From: Treponema primitia ZAS-2
GTDB lineage: Bacteria; Spirochaetota; Spirochaetia; Treponematales; Breznakiellaceae
DNA: 64,000 nucleotides
Direction: 5' to 3'
Assembly (NCBI RefSeq): GCF_000214375.1
Contig: NC_015578.1
Location: 3,038,001-3,102,000, forward strand
This document shows, in pieces, positions 17,104 through 28,357 of this stretch. Numbering within the stretch: position 1 is the stretch's first letter; each line of letters starts with the position of its first letter. A program made the translations under genes and the position numbers. The notes below the pieces were generated by a model. The model searched no databases. It was not told the DNA's origin and worked only from the letters and a program-made list of their open reading frames with translations.

Positions 17104-19892
17104 TCCGATAACATCCTTTCAACGGCCTTGATTGCATCTTCAAAGTCGCTCATTAAAACCGCGTTGGAAATCGCAGCAAGACTATCCCGGGTTTTTCCGT
17201 CAAGCGCCGCTGCCTCCAGTTCCGCAAGGAGCCGGTGCACGGTCCCGATATCTTCCTGTTTCAGTGATTCTGCGAGTTCTGTAAACAGAGGCAGATATTC
17301 GGCGGCCCTTCCCGTAGTGTTACTATCCTGATTCTGCAGGGCGCCGTCATTCAGGACCCGGCCTATACCATCCGCCAGATTTTGGAGGTCCCGGTAAAAT
17401 CCCGATAGTAGATCTGTGATAAGAGCCAGGTCCCCTGCCTTTCCCGCAGCCTCCAGTTCCTCCGCTTCCTGAGATACGGCGGCAGCCCCGATGGTTCCGG
17501 CAGCGCTTTTGAGGGCATGAACGTTGGTGGTAAATTGGGAAAGCTCAGACTCCGTGGGAAGGCGTTCCATTAAGGGCAGCCGTTCCAGAGCGTCATTGCG
17601 GAATGAGCTCAGCACTTTACGGTAAGAGACTTCACTGCCCCCGGTCATGGCTAAGCCCCTGGCGGTATCCACCCCCGGAATGGCGCCCGGCGTCGCAGCT
17701 GTTTTCGGGGAAACTGCGGAGGGGGACGCGACCTTCTGCTTTTTTGCCTCGGGAATCCATTTCCGCAGAATTTCATCCAGTTGCTTGAGTTCTATGGGCT
17801 TGGAAATATAATCATTGAAGCCCTTTTCCAGGAACATTTCCCGCATCCCCGATATGGCGTTGGCAGTAAGGGCAACAATTGGCAGGGCCTGACTGTATTC
17901 GGTGTGTAAGTCCCGAATCGCCTTGGTTGCTTCAATACCATCCATGCCGGGCATCATGTGGTCCATAAAAACCAGGTCATAGCGGTTTTTTTCCACCAGC
18001 CCTATGGCCTCAATGCCGCCGGTACAGCAGGTAACCTTCATTTGGTAGGGCGCCAGGAGCCCTTCTGCTACGGTAAGATTAGTAACAATATCATCCACAA
18101 TCAGTATCCGTCCTTCCGGGGCGGTGAACTTGACGGCGCTGTATTTTTTTTCCTGAGTGCCGGAGACGCCGTTAAGAACATTGGCTATGGGAATCGCATA
18201 AGCAGGCGCCTCGATAACGGGGATATCCTTATAAGCGGGAAATTCTCCCAAATGGGCGAGGATCGCTATTTTGGTATCCAGCCGCTTTTCCCCGATGATC
18301 CGCCGGGCTTCTTCCAGCTCCGGAACCGGGACAAAGGCGAAGGGCAGCTCCCCAAGGCGCTTAAAAAATTCTTCCCTGCTCCCGGCCGTCAGGGCCGGCA
18401 CCTCAAGGTCATAAAGGGTCTGCCGGATTGAAGCGGCATACATACCCTCGGGGGTAAAAAGCAATACCCCCTTGGCGCCAGGATTTTCAACCAACGCCAG
18501 CTTTTCTTCCCCCTGGTAGCGCTGGGGAATGCGGGCGATAAATACCGAACCCTTGCCGTATTCACTAGTTACGGTAATATCTCCGTCCATAGCCCGGCAG
18601 AGACTGCGGGTTATGGCAAGTCCTAGGCCGGTACCTTCAATTCCCCGGGTACGGGTCTCATCCAGACGCACAAAATCGCCAAACAGATGTACAAAATCCT
18701 CTTTTCTTATGCCCATACCGCTGTCTGCGGTCTCAAAGATCAGATTCAGGGAACCATCTTTAGCCTGGGCGCTTACGGTGAGTTTTACATATCCTTCTTT
18801 GGTATATTTTGCCGCGTTGGACAGTATATTAATCAGAATCTGCCGTATCCTCGATTCGTCGCCGATAAGATTATTGGGAAGCCGGGGATCGACGTTTACC
18901 AAAAAGATGATGGGTTTATCCCCAACCTTGATCCGTATGATATTAACCACGTCATTAAGCAGGGAACTCAAGAGGTAGGGCGCGTTGATAATCTGCAGCT
19001 TGCCGGATTCTATTTTTGAAAAATCTAATATATCGTTGATTATGGACAGGAGGTTATTACCAGCCTGCCTGATTTCGCTAAGATACTCGGTCAGCCTCGG
19101 CGGCGTTTCTTCCCGCAGGGCAAGCTCACTGATACCGATGATGGCGTTCATGGGGGTGCGTATTTCGTGGCTCATATTGGAAATAAAGCGGCTTTTGGCG
19201 ATATTGGCGCTTTCGCTTTGATTTGCTTTATTTCGGTACAGCAAAGCGCTCACGGTACTGTAGGCTATGGAAATAAGAATGGCACCTATCAGGATGGCAT
19301 TGAGAAAAAGGGTATCGTTACGCTGGCGAAGAAGTATTTCGTCACTTATATCCACCCCGGCAATACAGATAATATTTCCATCCCGGTCATACACCGGCGC
19401 AAAACCGCTGATAAGCCCCCCCCAGGTGGGGGTATAGAAGCCCAGATCCGTGGTAGAGATCTCCCCGGAGAGGGCTTTTAGGGCATACTCTTCGATGGGA
19501 AACAGATCATCCGGGCTGCACTGGGTGACAGGATCCGGGTCGTTGTCAGCAATATACTGGAGCTGCCCGTCCCCGAAATCCCGCCAATAATAGACGTACA
19601 GCACATGGTATTTATCGGCGAACTCTACCAGCTTTTCCCTTAGGGCTTCATAATCCGGAGTGTCTGTATCCTCTTCGGTTTGATACCGATCCAGCTCTTC
19701 CGGGGGGATATAATCTGCGGCGGCAGCGGCGGCGGACATAAGGTGGTTCTGGACCGCAGCTTCCATCAGGCTAACGGTACGGCGCATAAGGATATTAACA
19801 TTGATGGTAATGAGAATAATAAGGACAACAAAGATAAAAAATACAAATATGACTTTTTGGCCCTTCAGAAAAGACCATACACGATTCTCCAC
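17100..19892 (-). CDS. membrane hybrid histidine kinase with a small Cache-like periplasmic sensor
   Basis: 930 residues. TM1 about 12-35, a periplasmic domain of roughly 155 residues (37-190) ending IICIAGVDIS, a Cache-like C-terminal strand pattern, and TM2 about 195-218. HisKA His242 lies in [10 protein letters not shown], followed by HATPase. A degenerate receiver-like domain then follows (about 455-590, starting GVLLFTPEGMYAASI) that lacks the acidic pair and phospho-Asp. The active REC has Asp644 in [12 protein letters not shown], and the C-terminal Hpt has His792 in [12 protein letters not shown]. The core is closest to the kinase at 36765-40013. It lies 78 nt downstream of the second cyclase gene and overlaps the lipid kinase gene by 4 nt. 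Confidence 0.9.
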   Translation of the reverse strand: MENRVWSFLKGQKVIFVFFIFVVLIILITINVNILMRRTVSLMEAAVQNHLMSAAAAAADYIPPEELDRYQTEEDTDTPDYEALREKLVEFADKYHVLYVYYWRDFGDGQLQYIADNDPDPVTQCSPDDLFPIEEYALKALSGEISTTDLGFYTPTWGGLISGFAPVYDRDGNIICIAGVDISDEILLRQRNDTLFLNAILIGAILISIAYSTVSALLYRNKANQSESANIAKSRFISNMSHEIRTPMNAIIGISELALREETPPRLTEYLSEIRQAGNNLLSIINDILDFSKIESGKLQIINAPYLLSSLLNDVVNIIRIKVGDKPIIFLVNVDPRLPNNLIGDESRIRQILINILSNAAKYTKEGYVKLTVSAQAKDGSLNLIFETADSGMGIRKEDFVHLFGDFVRLDETRTRGIEGTGLGLAITRSLCRAMDGDITVTSEYGKGSVFIARIPQRYQGEEKLALVENPGAKGVLLFTPEGMYAASIRQTLYDLEVPALTAGSREEFFKRLGELPFAFVPVPELEEARRIIGEKRLDTKIAILAHLGEFPAYKDIPVIEAPAYAIPIANVLNGVSGTQEKKYSAVKFTAPEGRILIVDDIVTNLTVAEGLLAPYQMKVTCCTGGIEAIGLVEKNRYDLVFMDHMMPGMDGIEATKAIRDLHTEYSQALPIVALTANAISGMREMFLEKGFNDYISKPIELKQLDEILRKWIPEAKKQKVASPSAVSPKTAATPGAIPGVDTARGLAMTGGSEVSYRKVLSSFRNDALERLPLMERLPTESELSQFTTNVHALKSAAGTIGAAAVSQEAEELEAAGKAGDLALITDLLSGFYRDLQNLADGIGRVLNDGALQNQDSNTTGRAAEYLPLFTELAESLKQEDIGTVHRLLAELEAAALDGKTRDSLAAISNAVLMSDFEDAIKAVERMLSE

Positions 19893-19970
19893 CCGGTTCC
19901 CCTTAAGGTCAATAAATTATATGCAAAAAGCTTATATCCGTCAATATTATCAGATATATGGAAGAAAGCT

Positions 19971-21302
19971 TCATTTTTCGCTGAGGTTAAACACCCCGTC
20001 CCAGTCCGTTTCGGGCGGTTTTTGCCCAAAGGCCCTGGCCCGTTCCAGGAATAATCGAGCCGGTCCGTCATTTGGGTCCCCTTTCAATACTCCTTCAAAG
20101 GCCGCTTCTGCGGCGGCCCAGTCCCGGTTTTCAAAAATATCCCGGGCATGGTTAAATGATTCGACAAGTTTTTGGATTTCCACCGACGCCGATTCTGCGG
20201 TATCCAAAAGCTCATGGATTTGTACCGGCGTCACTACACCCATCACCCGCACCGTGTCGAGCCGGCGGGTCAGGAAGCCATCCCCCGCTGCCTTAAGGGT
20301 TTCTTCTGTAACCAGAATGCGGCTTCCGTATTGTTTGTTCACCCCCTCAAGCCGGGACGCCAGATTTACTGCGTTTCCCATGATGGTGTAGTTCATCTTC
20401 CGTTCACTGCCCATATTCCCCACCACCATGTCCCCGGTATTTATCCCGATCCGGGTAAAAAGCGGAACAGGGCTTATCTTTTTTTCAATGAGGTAGGCAT
20501 TGATTTCCCGTTCCTTGTATTTCATGAGGACCGCCGAGGTACAGGCCCGCCGGGCGTGATCCGGCAGATCCAGGGGGGCGCCGAAAAAGGCCATGATGGC
20601 ATCCCCTTCATATTTATCTATGGTTCCTTTTTCTTCCATGATAATATCGCTCATGCCGGAAAGATAGACATTAAGCAGCCGTACCAAATCTTCCGGGTCC
20701 AGTATTTCCGCAGCGCTTGTAAAGCCCTGAATATCCGTAAATATTGCGGTCATGTTCCGTTTTGATCCCCCAAGCTGCAGCCGGGAAGGGTCGCTCATCA
20801 CATCCTGTACCACATCCCCGGATACATAGGTTGAAAAAGCTTTTTTCAGGTTGTCGTTGTAATACTGTAATTCCCGCTGCTGTACTTCCAGCTTTTGTTT
20901 CTGGGATTCCATGGTCCTTTTCTGGGATTCCACCAGAAGGTGTACCTCAATACGTTTCAGTAAAAGTGATGGTACAAAGGGTTTGGTTATGTAATCAATG
21001 GCCCCCAGGGTTAAACCGTCAAGTTCATCGTTGGTTTCAGTTTTACCGGTCAGGAAGATAACCGGGATGTCCCTGGTTTCATCTTTTTCCTTGAGGATTT
21101 TGATAGCCTCGTAACCGTTCATCTCGGGCATTTCAATATCAAGCAGGATCAGGTCCGGCCGGTGTTTTTCCAAAAGGGCAAACATTTTTTTTGCTGAGGG
21201 GGCGGTAAAAACATTGTACTTTTCACTTAACACATTTATCCCATTCATCAAGTTGGTGGGATTATCATCGACCAATATAAGCAATTCCTGTTCACTTTCC
21301 AT
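19971..21302 (-). CDS. response regulator with class III adenylate cyclase output (copy 2)
   Basis: 443 residues, same architecture as the protein at 12506-13837: receiver with Asp55 in [13 protein letters not shown], linker, class III cyclase with metal ligands Asp190 and Asp234, Lys230 and Thr306 as adenine-specifying residues, transition-state Asn313 and Arg317, then a TPR-like tail ending [10 protein letters not shown]. It differs mostly by conservative changes. The ATG at 21302 follows AAAGGAG; an earlier in-frame ATG at 21320 precedes that ribosome-binding site and is less likely. It overlaps the upstream kinase by 11 nt, exactly as in copy 1, so the kinase end plus cyclase is a duplicated unit. 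Confidence 0.9.
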   Translation of the reverse strand: MESEQELLILVDDNPTNLMNGINVLSEKYNVFTAPSAKKMFALLEKHRPDLILLDIEMPEMNGYEAIKILKEKDETRDIPVIFLTGKTETNDELDGLTLGAIDYITKPFVPSLLLKRIEVHLLVESQKRTMESQKQKLEVQQRELQYYNDNLKKAFSTYVSGDVVQDVMSDPSRLQLGGSKRNMTAIFTDIQGFTSAAEILDPEDLVRLLNVYLSGMSDIIMEEKGTIDKYEGDAIMAFFGAPLDLPDHARRACTSAVLMKYKEREINAYLIEKKISPVPLFTRIGINTGDMVVGNMGSERKMNYTIMGNAVNLASRLEGVNKQYGSRILVTEETLKAAGDGFLTRRLDTVRVMGVVTPVQIHELLDTAESASVEIQKLVESFNHARDIFENRDWAAAEAAFEGVLKGDPNDGPARLFLERARAFGQKPPETDWDGVFNLSEK

Positions 21303-24300
21303 ATTGATTTCTCCTTTCATGTTTTTTTATCAGTTCATCTATTGCTGACAACGCATCATTAAATTCAGTCATCAATACTGAATTTGAAATGTTGTTAATT
21401 ATTTCCTTCGTTCCGCTGTCAATAGGTTTATTTTCAAGTTCCGCAAGAATATCGCGGATAAGTCCCGGTTGCTCCTCTTTTAGCGCTTCCCTTAGCTTCG
21501 CAAACAGAGGAAGGTATTCGGCAGCCGTTCCCACGGGGTCGTCCCGATTCTGTAGGGTATCGTCCTTCAGGACCCGGCCTATACCATCCGCCAGATTTTG
21601 GAGGTCCCGATAAAAACCAGGAAGCTTTTTCGTGACAAGCGCCAGATCTCCCGCCTTCCCCGCCGCCTCCAGTTCCGCCGCAGCCTTTGATGCCGATTCG
21701 GCCCCGATGGTGGCGGCGGCGCTCTTGAGGGCGTGTACGTTGGTGGTAAACAGGGAAAGGGTTTCCGCATCAGGGGGGGCGGCAAACAGAGGGAGCCTGT
21801 TCAAAATATCCTGGTAAAAAGCGTTCAACACATTCCGGTATCCGGCTTCGGTTCCGCCGGTCATGGCTAAGCCCCTGGCGGTATCCACTCCGGTAATTTT
21901 TATATCCATGTTTTCTACCGGAATGACGCCTGGCGCCGCAGTTTCCGGGTCCGGCTTTACCTTCTTTTCAGGGGAAATCCATTCAGCCATCATTCGGTCC
22001 AGTTTAGAAATTTCTATGGGCTTGGAAAGGTAATCGTTAAAGCCCTTTGCCAAAAACATTTCCTTCATCCCGGTCACTGCGTTTGCGGTCAGAGCTATGA
22101 TGGGAAGGGTCTGAAAATAGGACTCCCCCGATGGGGAATCCAGGGACCGGATGATCTCGGTGGTTTCAATGCCGTCCATTTCGGGCATCATATGGTCCAT
22201 AAATACTATGTCGTAGCGGTTTTTCTTTATTAGTTCTATGGCTTCCCGGCCGCTTGCGGCCGTGGTGACATCGGTCTGATATAAACTTAAGAGACCCTTG
22301 GCTACGTTCAGGTTAGTAACAATATCGTCAACGATGAGGAGTCGGGCGCCGGGAGCAGTAAAACGCCCTGTTTTCGGTTCCGCACTTTTTACCATTTCCA
22401 TAGGTTCGTTGTCCCGCACCATCTGGGATAAGGTTGCGGTAAAAACACTGCCCTCTCCGTATATGCTGCTCACCGTGATATCTCCTCCCATGAGGCGGCA
22501 GAGATTGCGGCTTATGGCAAGCCCCAGGCCGGTTCCTTCAATACTCCGGTTCCGGTGGGTGTCAAGCTGTTGGAATTGGCCGAACAGTTTACCCATATCT
22601 TCCTGTTTAATGCCGATACCAGTGTCGGTGACCCTTATGGTCAGGACAAGCCGGTCTTCCCGGGGCATGCCGGTAATGGCAAGAACGATACTTCCCTCCA
22701 GGGTGTATTTGACCGCATTGGAAAGGATGTTCATCAGCACCTGCCTGACCCGTGTTTCGTCACCGGTCAGGCTGTCGGGGAGTTTAGGGTCAATATCCAC
22801 AGCGAAGCTTATGGGTTTTTCATTCAGCCGGGTGCGGATTATGCTGACCACATCGTTTATCACCGAACTCAGATAATAATTGACCTCTATAATATCCAGT
22901 TTGCCCGATTCAATTTTTGAAAAGTCCAGTATGTCGTTGATAATAAGCAGAAGATTATGGCCCGCCTGTTTTATATCGGTGATATACTCGGTTACCCGAG
23001 GCGTTATTTCTTCCCTAAGGACAAGCTCGCTGATGCCGACAATGGCGTTCATAGGGGTTCGTATCTCGTGGCTCATATTTGCCAGAAATTCGCTTTTGTA
23101 TTTGTTGGCCCGTTCAGCATTTTCTTTGGCCTCTTCCAGCTCCTTTACCATGGCGATCCGCTCCGCAGTATGGCTGATTCTGACAATGAGCAGGACAATT
23201 CCGGCCAGGACGGAAGAAAAAATAAGGGCCAGTAAAATACGCACCGGCCAATATTCAATGTATGCCAGTTTTTTTTCTATCTGCAAACTTACGGCGTTAT
23301 CGGAAACCCCGGCGTTTTTTGAGCCGGAGGATCGAACCGTAAAGGTATAGCTGCCCCCTGCAAGATTGGTATACGAAACCTTGCTTGCCGCAGAATCGGC
23401 AGTATATTCCTGTTTATCCTGACCTGCAAGCTGGTAGGAAAGGTTTGTTCGTTCATGAAGCCCGTAGGAAAGGAGCGCGATGTTAAAGGTAATGCGGCTT
23501 GTTGTTTTGGGAACAACCAGAGTTTTGGAAAAGTCATAATAGACGCGGTTATCGACTTCGACGGAAGTGATCGCCGCTTTGGGCAGATGCTGCCATATCT
23601 CCTGCTCCAGGGAGAGGGCGCTGAATCCGTTGATACAGCAAAAGTAGAGGTATCCCCCCTGATCATCAATATGGTTCCATGTATTCGCGTTAAGAGAACC
23701 GGAAAGGCCGTTTTGTATGCCCAATTCCCGTTTCAAAAACAAAGGGGAATTTTCCCGGAGCAAAGCGGCGTCGGCTTCATAAAGGGTATTGGCCGTGGTC
23801 AGCCAGAGTTTCCCTTTATACGGCAGGATATCAAAAATACTATAAGCGGGGAAAACATCAAGTACCTTCACGGTCTTACCCTTGATATAACAGAGGCCGT
23901 TCCCGGTACTTATCCAGATACCTCCTTCATCATCTCCCGCCATACGCAGTATTACATCCCCCGAGAGTCCGTTTTCCGCATTGATGCTTTCAACGCCCCT
24001 GCTGCTGAAGGCGTAGATGCCGTTACCGTCCGTACCGGCATACAGGACCGGCGTATCTCCCTTTTCATCATAATACAGGGAAAGTACCATTACATCCGGC
24101 ATGGTGAAAGTCGCCTGGCCGCCGAAAATTTCCCGGGGGCTTATAAGGGAACCCTGTTTCAAAAATAAAAGGCCGTTGGCGGTTCCCACCGCATAAATTC
24201 CGCCGGGTAGTTCCAGGACCAGTCTGATCCGTTCCGCTGCCAGGTAATTACTCCACACACCGGTTCCCGGGTTATAGTGAATAATCCCGTATTTTGCATA

Positions 24301-25527
24301 GGTGCTGATCAGGATATCGCCCCTGCGGTCCTGATAAATTGACCGGACACGGATATTCTGCAGTGCCCGGGTAAGTTCATTTTCTATCAGTACACCTTCA
24401 GTGTCGCTTATGATAAGGCCTGTATCGCTGGCCAGATACCAGCGGTTTTCCGCACGCAAAACCGAATTGTAGGTCATATCCGGAAGCCCCAGGAGGAGGT
24501 CCTCCCGGGTAAAGGGGCTTTCCGCAAGAAGTATAACCCCTCCCCCGTTAGACGAAGTAAGCCAATAATTTTTTTCATAATCCTCGGTTATACCGGTAAA
24601 AAATCCGGCCGCCCCCAGGCCCTCAAGGGGATGAAAATCCAGGGCGGCATCAAAAAAACCCAAACCCGTATCCGCAGTAATCCAGATACGGTCCTCCTGG
24701 TCTTTATATATGCTGTTTGCCATGGAACAGCTTATCTGCTTTTCGGTATAGGAGACAGATTCTCCGTCAAAGGATGCAAACAGTACCGATGAACCCTGGG
24801 TACCCAAAATGATATGTTCACTGTCAAGGGCAAGCGCCGCTTTGATGGGTATGCCGGGATCAAAAAGGATCGTTTTTTGCGCGGTGGTGTATATAACCAG
24901 TTTGCCCGAATTCAGCACGCTATAAATGTTGCCGTTTTTGTCCAGGGAAAGGGCGACAACCACGGCCGACTGGTTGAGGTCCAGGGGGATAATCCTGACT
25001 TCCCGGTCTTTGTTGATGGAGAAGATGCCCCCGGCGGAACCGAAATAGACGGTTCCCGATTGATCTGCGGCGATGGAACGGATCATGCCGGAAGGAAGCC
25101 CCCGGCTGCGGTCAAAAACCTCGAAGCTTTCCCCATTGTAGGCTACCACGCCGCTTTCGTTGGTCCCAATCCAAAGGGTCCCATCGGGGCCTTCCAAAAG
25201 CGAGCGGACACTGGAACTGGGAAAGTTATCCTGACTCATGGCGTTAAAGGTTTTAAAAGCGCTGCCGTCGTACCGTATAAGGCCCTGGTAACTGCCAAAC
25301 CACATATAGCCATCACTGGTCTGCAAAACTGCATTTGCCTCGTCCGAGGGGAAGCCGTTGGTACTCCGGTAAACTTTCTGAACCCGGTTTGACAGAAAAA
25401 GCCGGGCTTCCCGGTCGCTTCCTCCTGTTTCCTCTGCCGCGAAACAGGGGAACCCGGGAACCAACGCCGCAAAGGCCCACAAGGCAAGGAAAAAAGTTCC
25501 ATTACAAAAAACAGTTAGTCGTTTCAT
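21292..25527 (-). CDS. HTCS-like hybrid kinase with periplasmic two-component propeller and Y_Y_Y domain
   Basis: 1411 residues, the largest protein of the window. A signal peptide covers about 1-30. A long run of Reg_prop repeats (about 45-640) shows the [27 protein letters not shown] and [13 protein letters not shown] signature, enough for two beta-propellers. A Y_Y_Y domain (about 680-745) has LSYQLAGQ and [10 protein letters not shown]. One TM helix lies at about 760-782. Then come HisKA with His820, HATPase, REC with Asp1111 and Hpt with His1265; the extra degenerate receiver is absent. Unlike Bacteroidetes HTCS there is no AraC output; output would go through Hpt to the adjacent cyclase. 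Kinase core resembles 25553-28357, while the Hpt region is a mosaic. Confidence 0.9.
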   Translation of the reverse strand: MKRLTVFCNGTFFLALWAFAALVPGFPCFAAEETGGSDREARLFLSNRVQKVYRSTNGFPSDEANAVLQTSDGYMWFGSYQGLIRYDGSAFKTFNAMSQDNFPSSSVRSLLEGPDGTLWIGTNESGVVAYNGESFEVFDRSRGLPSGMIRSIAADQSGTVYFGSAGGIFSINKDREVRIIPLDLNQSAVVVALSLDKNGNIYSVLNSGKLVIYTTAQKTILFDPGIPIKAALALDSEHIILGTQGSSVLFASFDGESVSYTEKQISCSMANSIYKDQEDRIWITADTGLGFFDAALDFHPLEGLGAAGFFTGITEDYEKNYWLTSSNGGGVILLAESPFTREDLLLGLPDMTYNSVLRAENRWYLASDTGLIISDTEGVLIENELTRALQNIRVRSIYQDRRGDILISTYAKYGIIHYNPGTGVWSNYLAAERIRLVLELPGGIYAVGTANGLLFLKQGSLISPREIFGGQATFTMPDVMVLSLYYDEKGDTPVLYAGTDGNGIYAFSSRGVESINAENGLSGDVILRMAGDDEGGIWISTGNGLCYIKGKTVKVLDVFPAYSIFDILPYKGKLWLTTANTLYEADAALLRENSPLFLKRELGIQNGLSGSLNANTWNHIDDQGGYLYFCCINGFSALSLEQEIWQHLPKAAITSVEVDNRVYYDFSKTLVVPKTTSRITFNIALLSYGLHERTNLSYQLAGQDKQEYTADSAASKVSYTNLAGGSYTFTVRSSGSKNAGVSDNAVSLQIEKKLAYIEYWPVRILLALIFSSVLAGIVLLIVRISHTAERIAMVKELEEAKENAERANKYKSEFLANMSHEIRTPMNAIVGISELVLREEITPRVTEYITDIKQAGHNLLLIINDILDFSKIESGKLDIIEVNYYLSSVINDVVSIIRTRLNEKPISFAVDIDPKLPDSLTGDETRVRQVLMNILSNAVKYTLEGSIVLAITGMPREDRLVLTIRVTDTGIGIKQEDMGKLFGQFQQLDTHRNRSIEGTGLGLAISRNLCRLMGGDITVSSIYGEGSVFTATLSQMVRDNEPMEMVKSAEPKTGRFTAPGARLLIVDDIVTNLNVAKGLLSLYQTDVTTAASGREAIELIKKNRYDIVFMDHMMPEMDGIETTEIIRSLDSPSGESYFQTLPIIALTANAVTGMKEMFLAKGFNDYLSKPIEISKLDRMMAEWISPEKKVKPDPETAAPGVIPVENMDIKITGVDTARGLAMTGGTEAGYRNVLNAFYQDILNRLPLFAAPPDAETLSLFTTNVHALKSAAATIGAESASKAAAELEAAGKAGDLALVTKKLPGFYRDLQNLADGIGRVLKDDTLQNRDDPVGTAAEYLPLFAKLREALKEEQPGLIRDILAELENKPIDSGTKEIINNISNSVLMTEFNDALSAIDELIKKHERRNQYGK

Positions 25528-25552
25528 CTTTCAATAACCTTCCTTTTATTTA

Positions 25553-28357
25553 TTACGGCAGCATCCCTTTAACAGCCTTGATCGCATCTTCAAATTCGGT
25601 CATCAATACCGCATTAGAAATCCGGCCTATGATTTCTATTGTCCCAGGGTCAAAGGGTTTTTCTTCCAGTTCCGCAAGGAGGCGATGGATGGTTCCAATC
25701 TCTTCCTGTTTCAGGGCTTCGGAGAGTTTTTCAAACAGGGGCAGATAGCGCTTGCTTTCTTCAGATCCAAGTCCCACAGAATCAGCCATGGCGGCCTCTT
25801 TCTTGTTCAGAACCTGCCCTATCTGTTCCGACAGGTCTTTCAGATCCCAGTAGAAAGAGGAAAGCCCTTCTCCGATATAGGTCAGATCCCCCGCCTTCCC
25901 CGCCGCCTCCAGTTTCGCCGCTTCCTGTGATACCCCAAGGGCACCGATGGTGGCGGAGGCGCTTTTGAGGGCGTGTACGCTGGTGGTAAAAAGGGAAAGT
26001 TCCTGTTCATTGGGAACACGTTCGAATAAGGGCAGCCGTTCCAGCGCATCTTTATGGAAGGAAGCGAGCACTTTTCGGTAGGCCCCTTCGGTACCGCCGG
26101 TCATGGCGATGCCCTTGGCAGTATCCACCCCGTTAATTTTTATATTCGTGGTTTCTGTAGGCCTTTTCGGGGTTCCTGGCCCGGAAAGTACCTTTTTTTC
26201 AGCAGGAATCCATTCAGCCATCATCCCGTCAAGTTTTGAAATTTCTATGGGCTTGGAAAGGTAGTCATTAAAACCTTTTGCCAGGAACATTTCCTTCATC
26301 CCCGTTACTGCATTTGCAGTCAGGGCAATAATTGGAATATGCTTCGCCTGTTCCCTGGGAGTTTGATCCTTCGGCTCAAACTCCACCAACATTTGTTGTT
26401 TGTCTTCCCAGGCACGTATGGCGGCGGTCGTTTCTATGCCGTCCATTTCGGGCATCATGTGATCCATAAATACTATATCATAACGGTTTTTCTTTATCAG
26501 CTCTATTGCTTCTTTGCCGCTTGTCACGGTGGTGATATCGGTCTGATATAAACTTAGGAGACCCTTGGCTACATTCAGGTTGGTAACAATATCGTCGACG
26601 ATGAGGAGACGGGCGCCGGGAGCGGTAAACCGTACATCGGTTTTCTTCTGGTAGTTGAGTTCTATCTTATCGCTAATCACATTTGCAATAGACAGGGTAT
26701 AAGCAGGCATGGTGATGGTAGGAATGCTCCTAAAGGAAGCGATTTCCTCCTGGTTCACCAGGAGAACCACTTTTGTGGGCAGTGATAAGTCCCGTATCAG
26801 GGCTTGGGCCTCTTCCACCATGCCGGCGTTTACAAACACAAATGCATAGCTTTTCTCTCCGGGGCGTGAACAAGCCCAAAGTTCCCGTGAAAACGCTTCT
26901 TTATCCCCAGCCGCCATTACCGGCACACCAAGATTTTCCATCGAACGGATAATCGAATAGGTGTACTCCTTCCGGGACTCGTAGAGCAGCACCGCTTTTG
27001 TTTCCGGATTTTCAATCACCGCCAGAGCTTCGCTGTCCTGTACATGCTGGAGTATAGTTGCAGTAAAGATGCTGCCCTCTCCGTATACGCTGCTCACCGT
27101 GATATCTCCGCCCATGAGGCGGCAGAGGTTGCGGCTTATGGCAAGCCCCAGGCCGGTTCCTTCAATGCCCTGGTTTTTATGGGTATCAAGCTGCTGGAAT
27201 TGGCCGAATAGTTTGCCCATATCTTCCTGTTTAATACCTATACCGGTATCGGAGACCGACATGGTCAAGACAACCCGGTCTTCCCGGAGCGTGCCTGAGA
27301 TGGAAAGAACCATGTGCCCATCCCGGGTATATTTGACCGCATTAGAGAGGAGGTTCATCAGTATCTGGCGAAGGCGGACTTCATCACCGATTAGGTGGTT
27401 GGGGAGTTTACTGTCAATATCAACGGTAAAGATAATAGGTTTTTCGCTCAGCCGGGTGCGGATAATGCTGATCACATCGTTTATCACCGAGCCCAGCAGA
27501 TAATCAACTTTCACAATGTCCAGCCTACCGGATTCAATTTTTGAAAAGTCCAGTATGTCATTAATAATGACCAGAAGATTGTGACCCGCCTGCTTTATAT
27601 CAGTGATGTATTCGGTCACCCGGGGAGAGATTTCTTCCCTGAGGACAAGTTCGCTGATACCGATAATAGCGTTCATGGGGGTCCGTATCTCATGACTGGT
27701 ATTGGCAAGGAAATTCGACTTTGCCGTGGTAGCGGCTTCTGCCCGTTGGCTTTCTTCCCGGAGTTTTGCGGTCAATTCGGAATTTGCCCTGTCCTTGGCA
27801 GCCCTGGTGGCTTCCACCGCAATGGTGGTCCCGAAAATCAGCAAATAAGTAACGATTATCCGGGATGCTATATCGGCGGAATAATAATACTTGGATATGC
27901 CCGGTACAAAGACTTCGATACATATAACAACAAGTACTATTGTGGAATAGATAATACCCTGCTTCAGGCGTTCCATCATTAAGGTAAGGGGAGGAACCAG
28001 ATAGACGAATAAAAAATTCATCCCCTCTGCATCGCCGTTCCAAATGAGGAGAACACAGAATAAACAATAGGCATTTAGGATAATCATGGCGGGAACAATA
28101 GGAACAACCCTGGTGCGGGCGGCAATAAACGATACGATGGCTATCATCGACATACCCAGGCAAAGAGCGGCGTCCGTATAGGAACCCTTGTTAGTATTAA
28201 TAATTATATAATATGTGAGAAAAATGAAGCCAAAAATAGCAATAAAATTCATAAGAATATAGCTGATGATATAATCGGACAGCTCTTTCTTATCACCCTT
28301 AGGCGCCTTTCCGGAAGTCAGTATGTTCCAAATGATATTTACTATTCCTTTTATCAT
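25553..28357 (-). CDS. six-TM membrane hybrid histidine kinase
   Basis: 934 residues. About six hydrophobic helices between residues 28 and 182 form an integral-membrane sensor with little extracytoplasmic loop. A coiled coil leads to HisKA His222 ([10 protein letters not shown]). HATPase follows. A degenerate receiver-like domain (about 440-560, starting AVLLYESRKEYTYSI) comes next. The active REC has Asp632 in [12 protein letters not shown] and carries the EFEPKDQTP insertion. Hpt His795 is in VHALKSASATIG. Its length and layout match the kinase at 40087-42891, and its core matches the propeller kinase downstream. It overlaps the dCache kinase at 28354 by 4 nt. Confidence 0.9.
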   Translation of the reverse strand: MIKGIVNIIWNILTSGKAPKGDKKELSDYIISYILMNFIAIFGFIFLTYYIIINTNKGSYTDAALCLGMSMIAIVSFIAARTRVVPIVPAMIILNAYCLFCVLLIWNGDAEGMNFLFVYLVPPLTLMMERLKQGIIYSTIVLVVICIEVFVPGISKYYYSADIASRIIVTYLLIFGTTIAVEATRAAKDRANSELTAKLREESQRAEAATTAKSNFLANTSHEIRTPMNAIIGISELVLREEISPRVTEYITDIKQAGHNLLVIINDILDFSKIESGRLDIVKVDYLLGSVINDVISIIRTRLSEKPIIFTVDIDSKLPNHLIGDEVRLRQILMNLLSNAVKYTRDGHMVLSISGTLREDRVVLTMSVSDTGIGIKQEDMGKLFGQFQQLDTHKNQGIEGTGLGLAISRNLCRLMGGDITVSSVYGEGSIFTATILQHVQDSEALAVIENPETKAVLLYESRKEYTYSIIRSMENLGVPVMAAGDKEAFSRELWACSRPGEKSYAFVFVNAGMVEEAQALIRDLSLPTKVVLLVNQEEIASFRSIPTITMPAYTLSIANVISDKIELNYQKKTDVRFTAPGARLLIVDDIVTNLNVAKGLLSLYQTDITTVTSGKEAIELIKKNRYDIVFMDHMMPEMDGIETTAAIRAWEDKQQMLVEFEPKDQTPREQAKHIPIIALTANAVTGMKEMFLAKGFNDYLSKPIEISKLDGMMAEWIPAEKKVLSGPGTPKRPTETTNIKINGVDTAKGIAMTGGTEGAYRKVLASFHKDALERLPLFERVPNEQELSLFTTSVHALKSASATIGALGVSQEAAKLEAAGKAGDLTYIGEGLSSFYWDLKDLSEQIGQVLNKKEAAMADSVGLGSEESKRYLPLFEKLSEALKQEEIGTIHRLLAELEEKPFDPGTIEIIGRISNAVLMTEFEDAIKAVKGMLP

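Noticed and set aside
21302-21320. Longer start for the second cyclase (ATG at 21320)
   Set aside because: That ATG comes before the AAAGGAG ribosome-binding site; the next Met has correct spacing and fits the receiver domain start.
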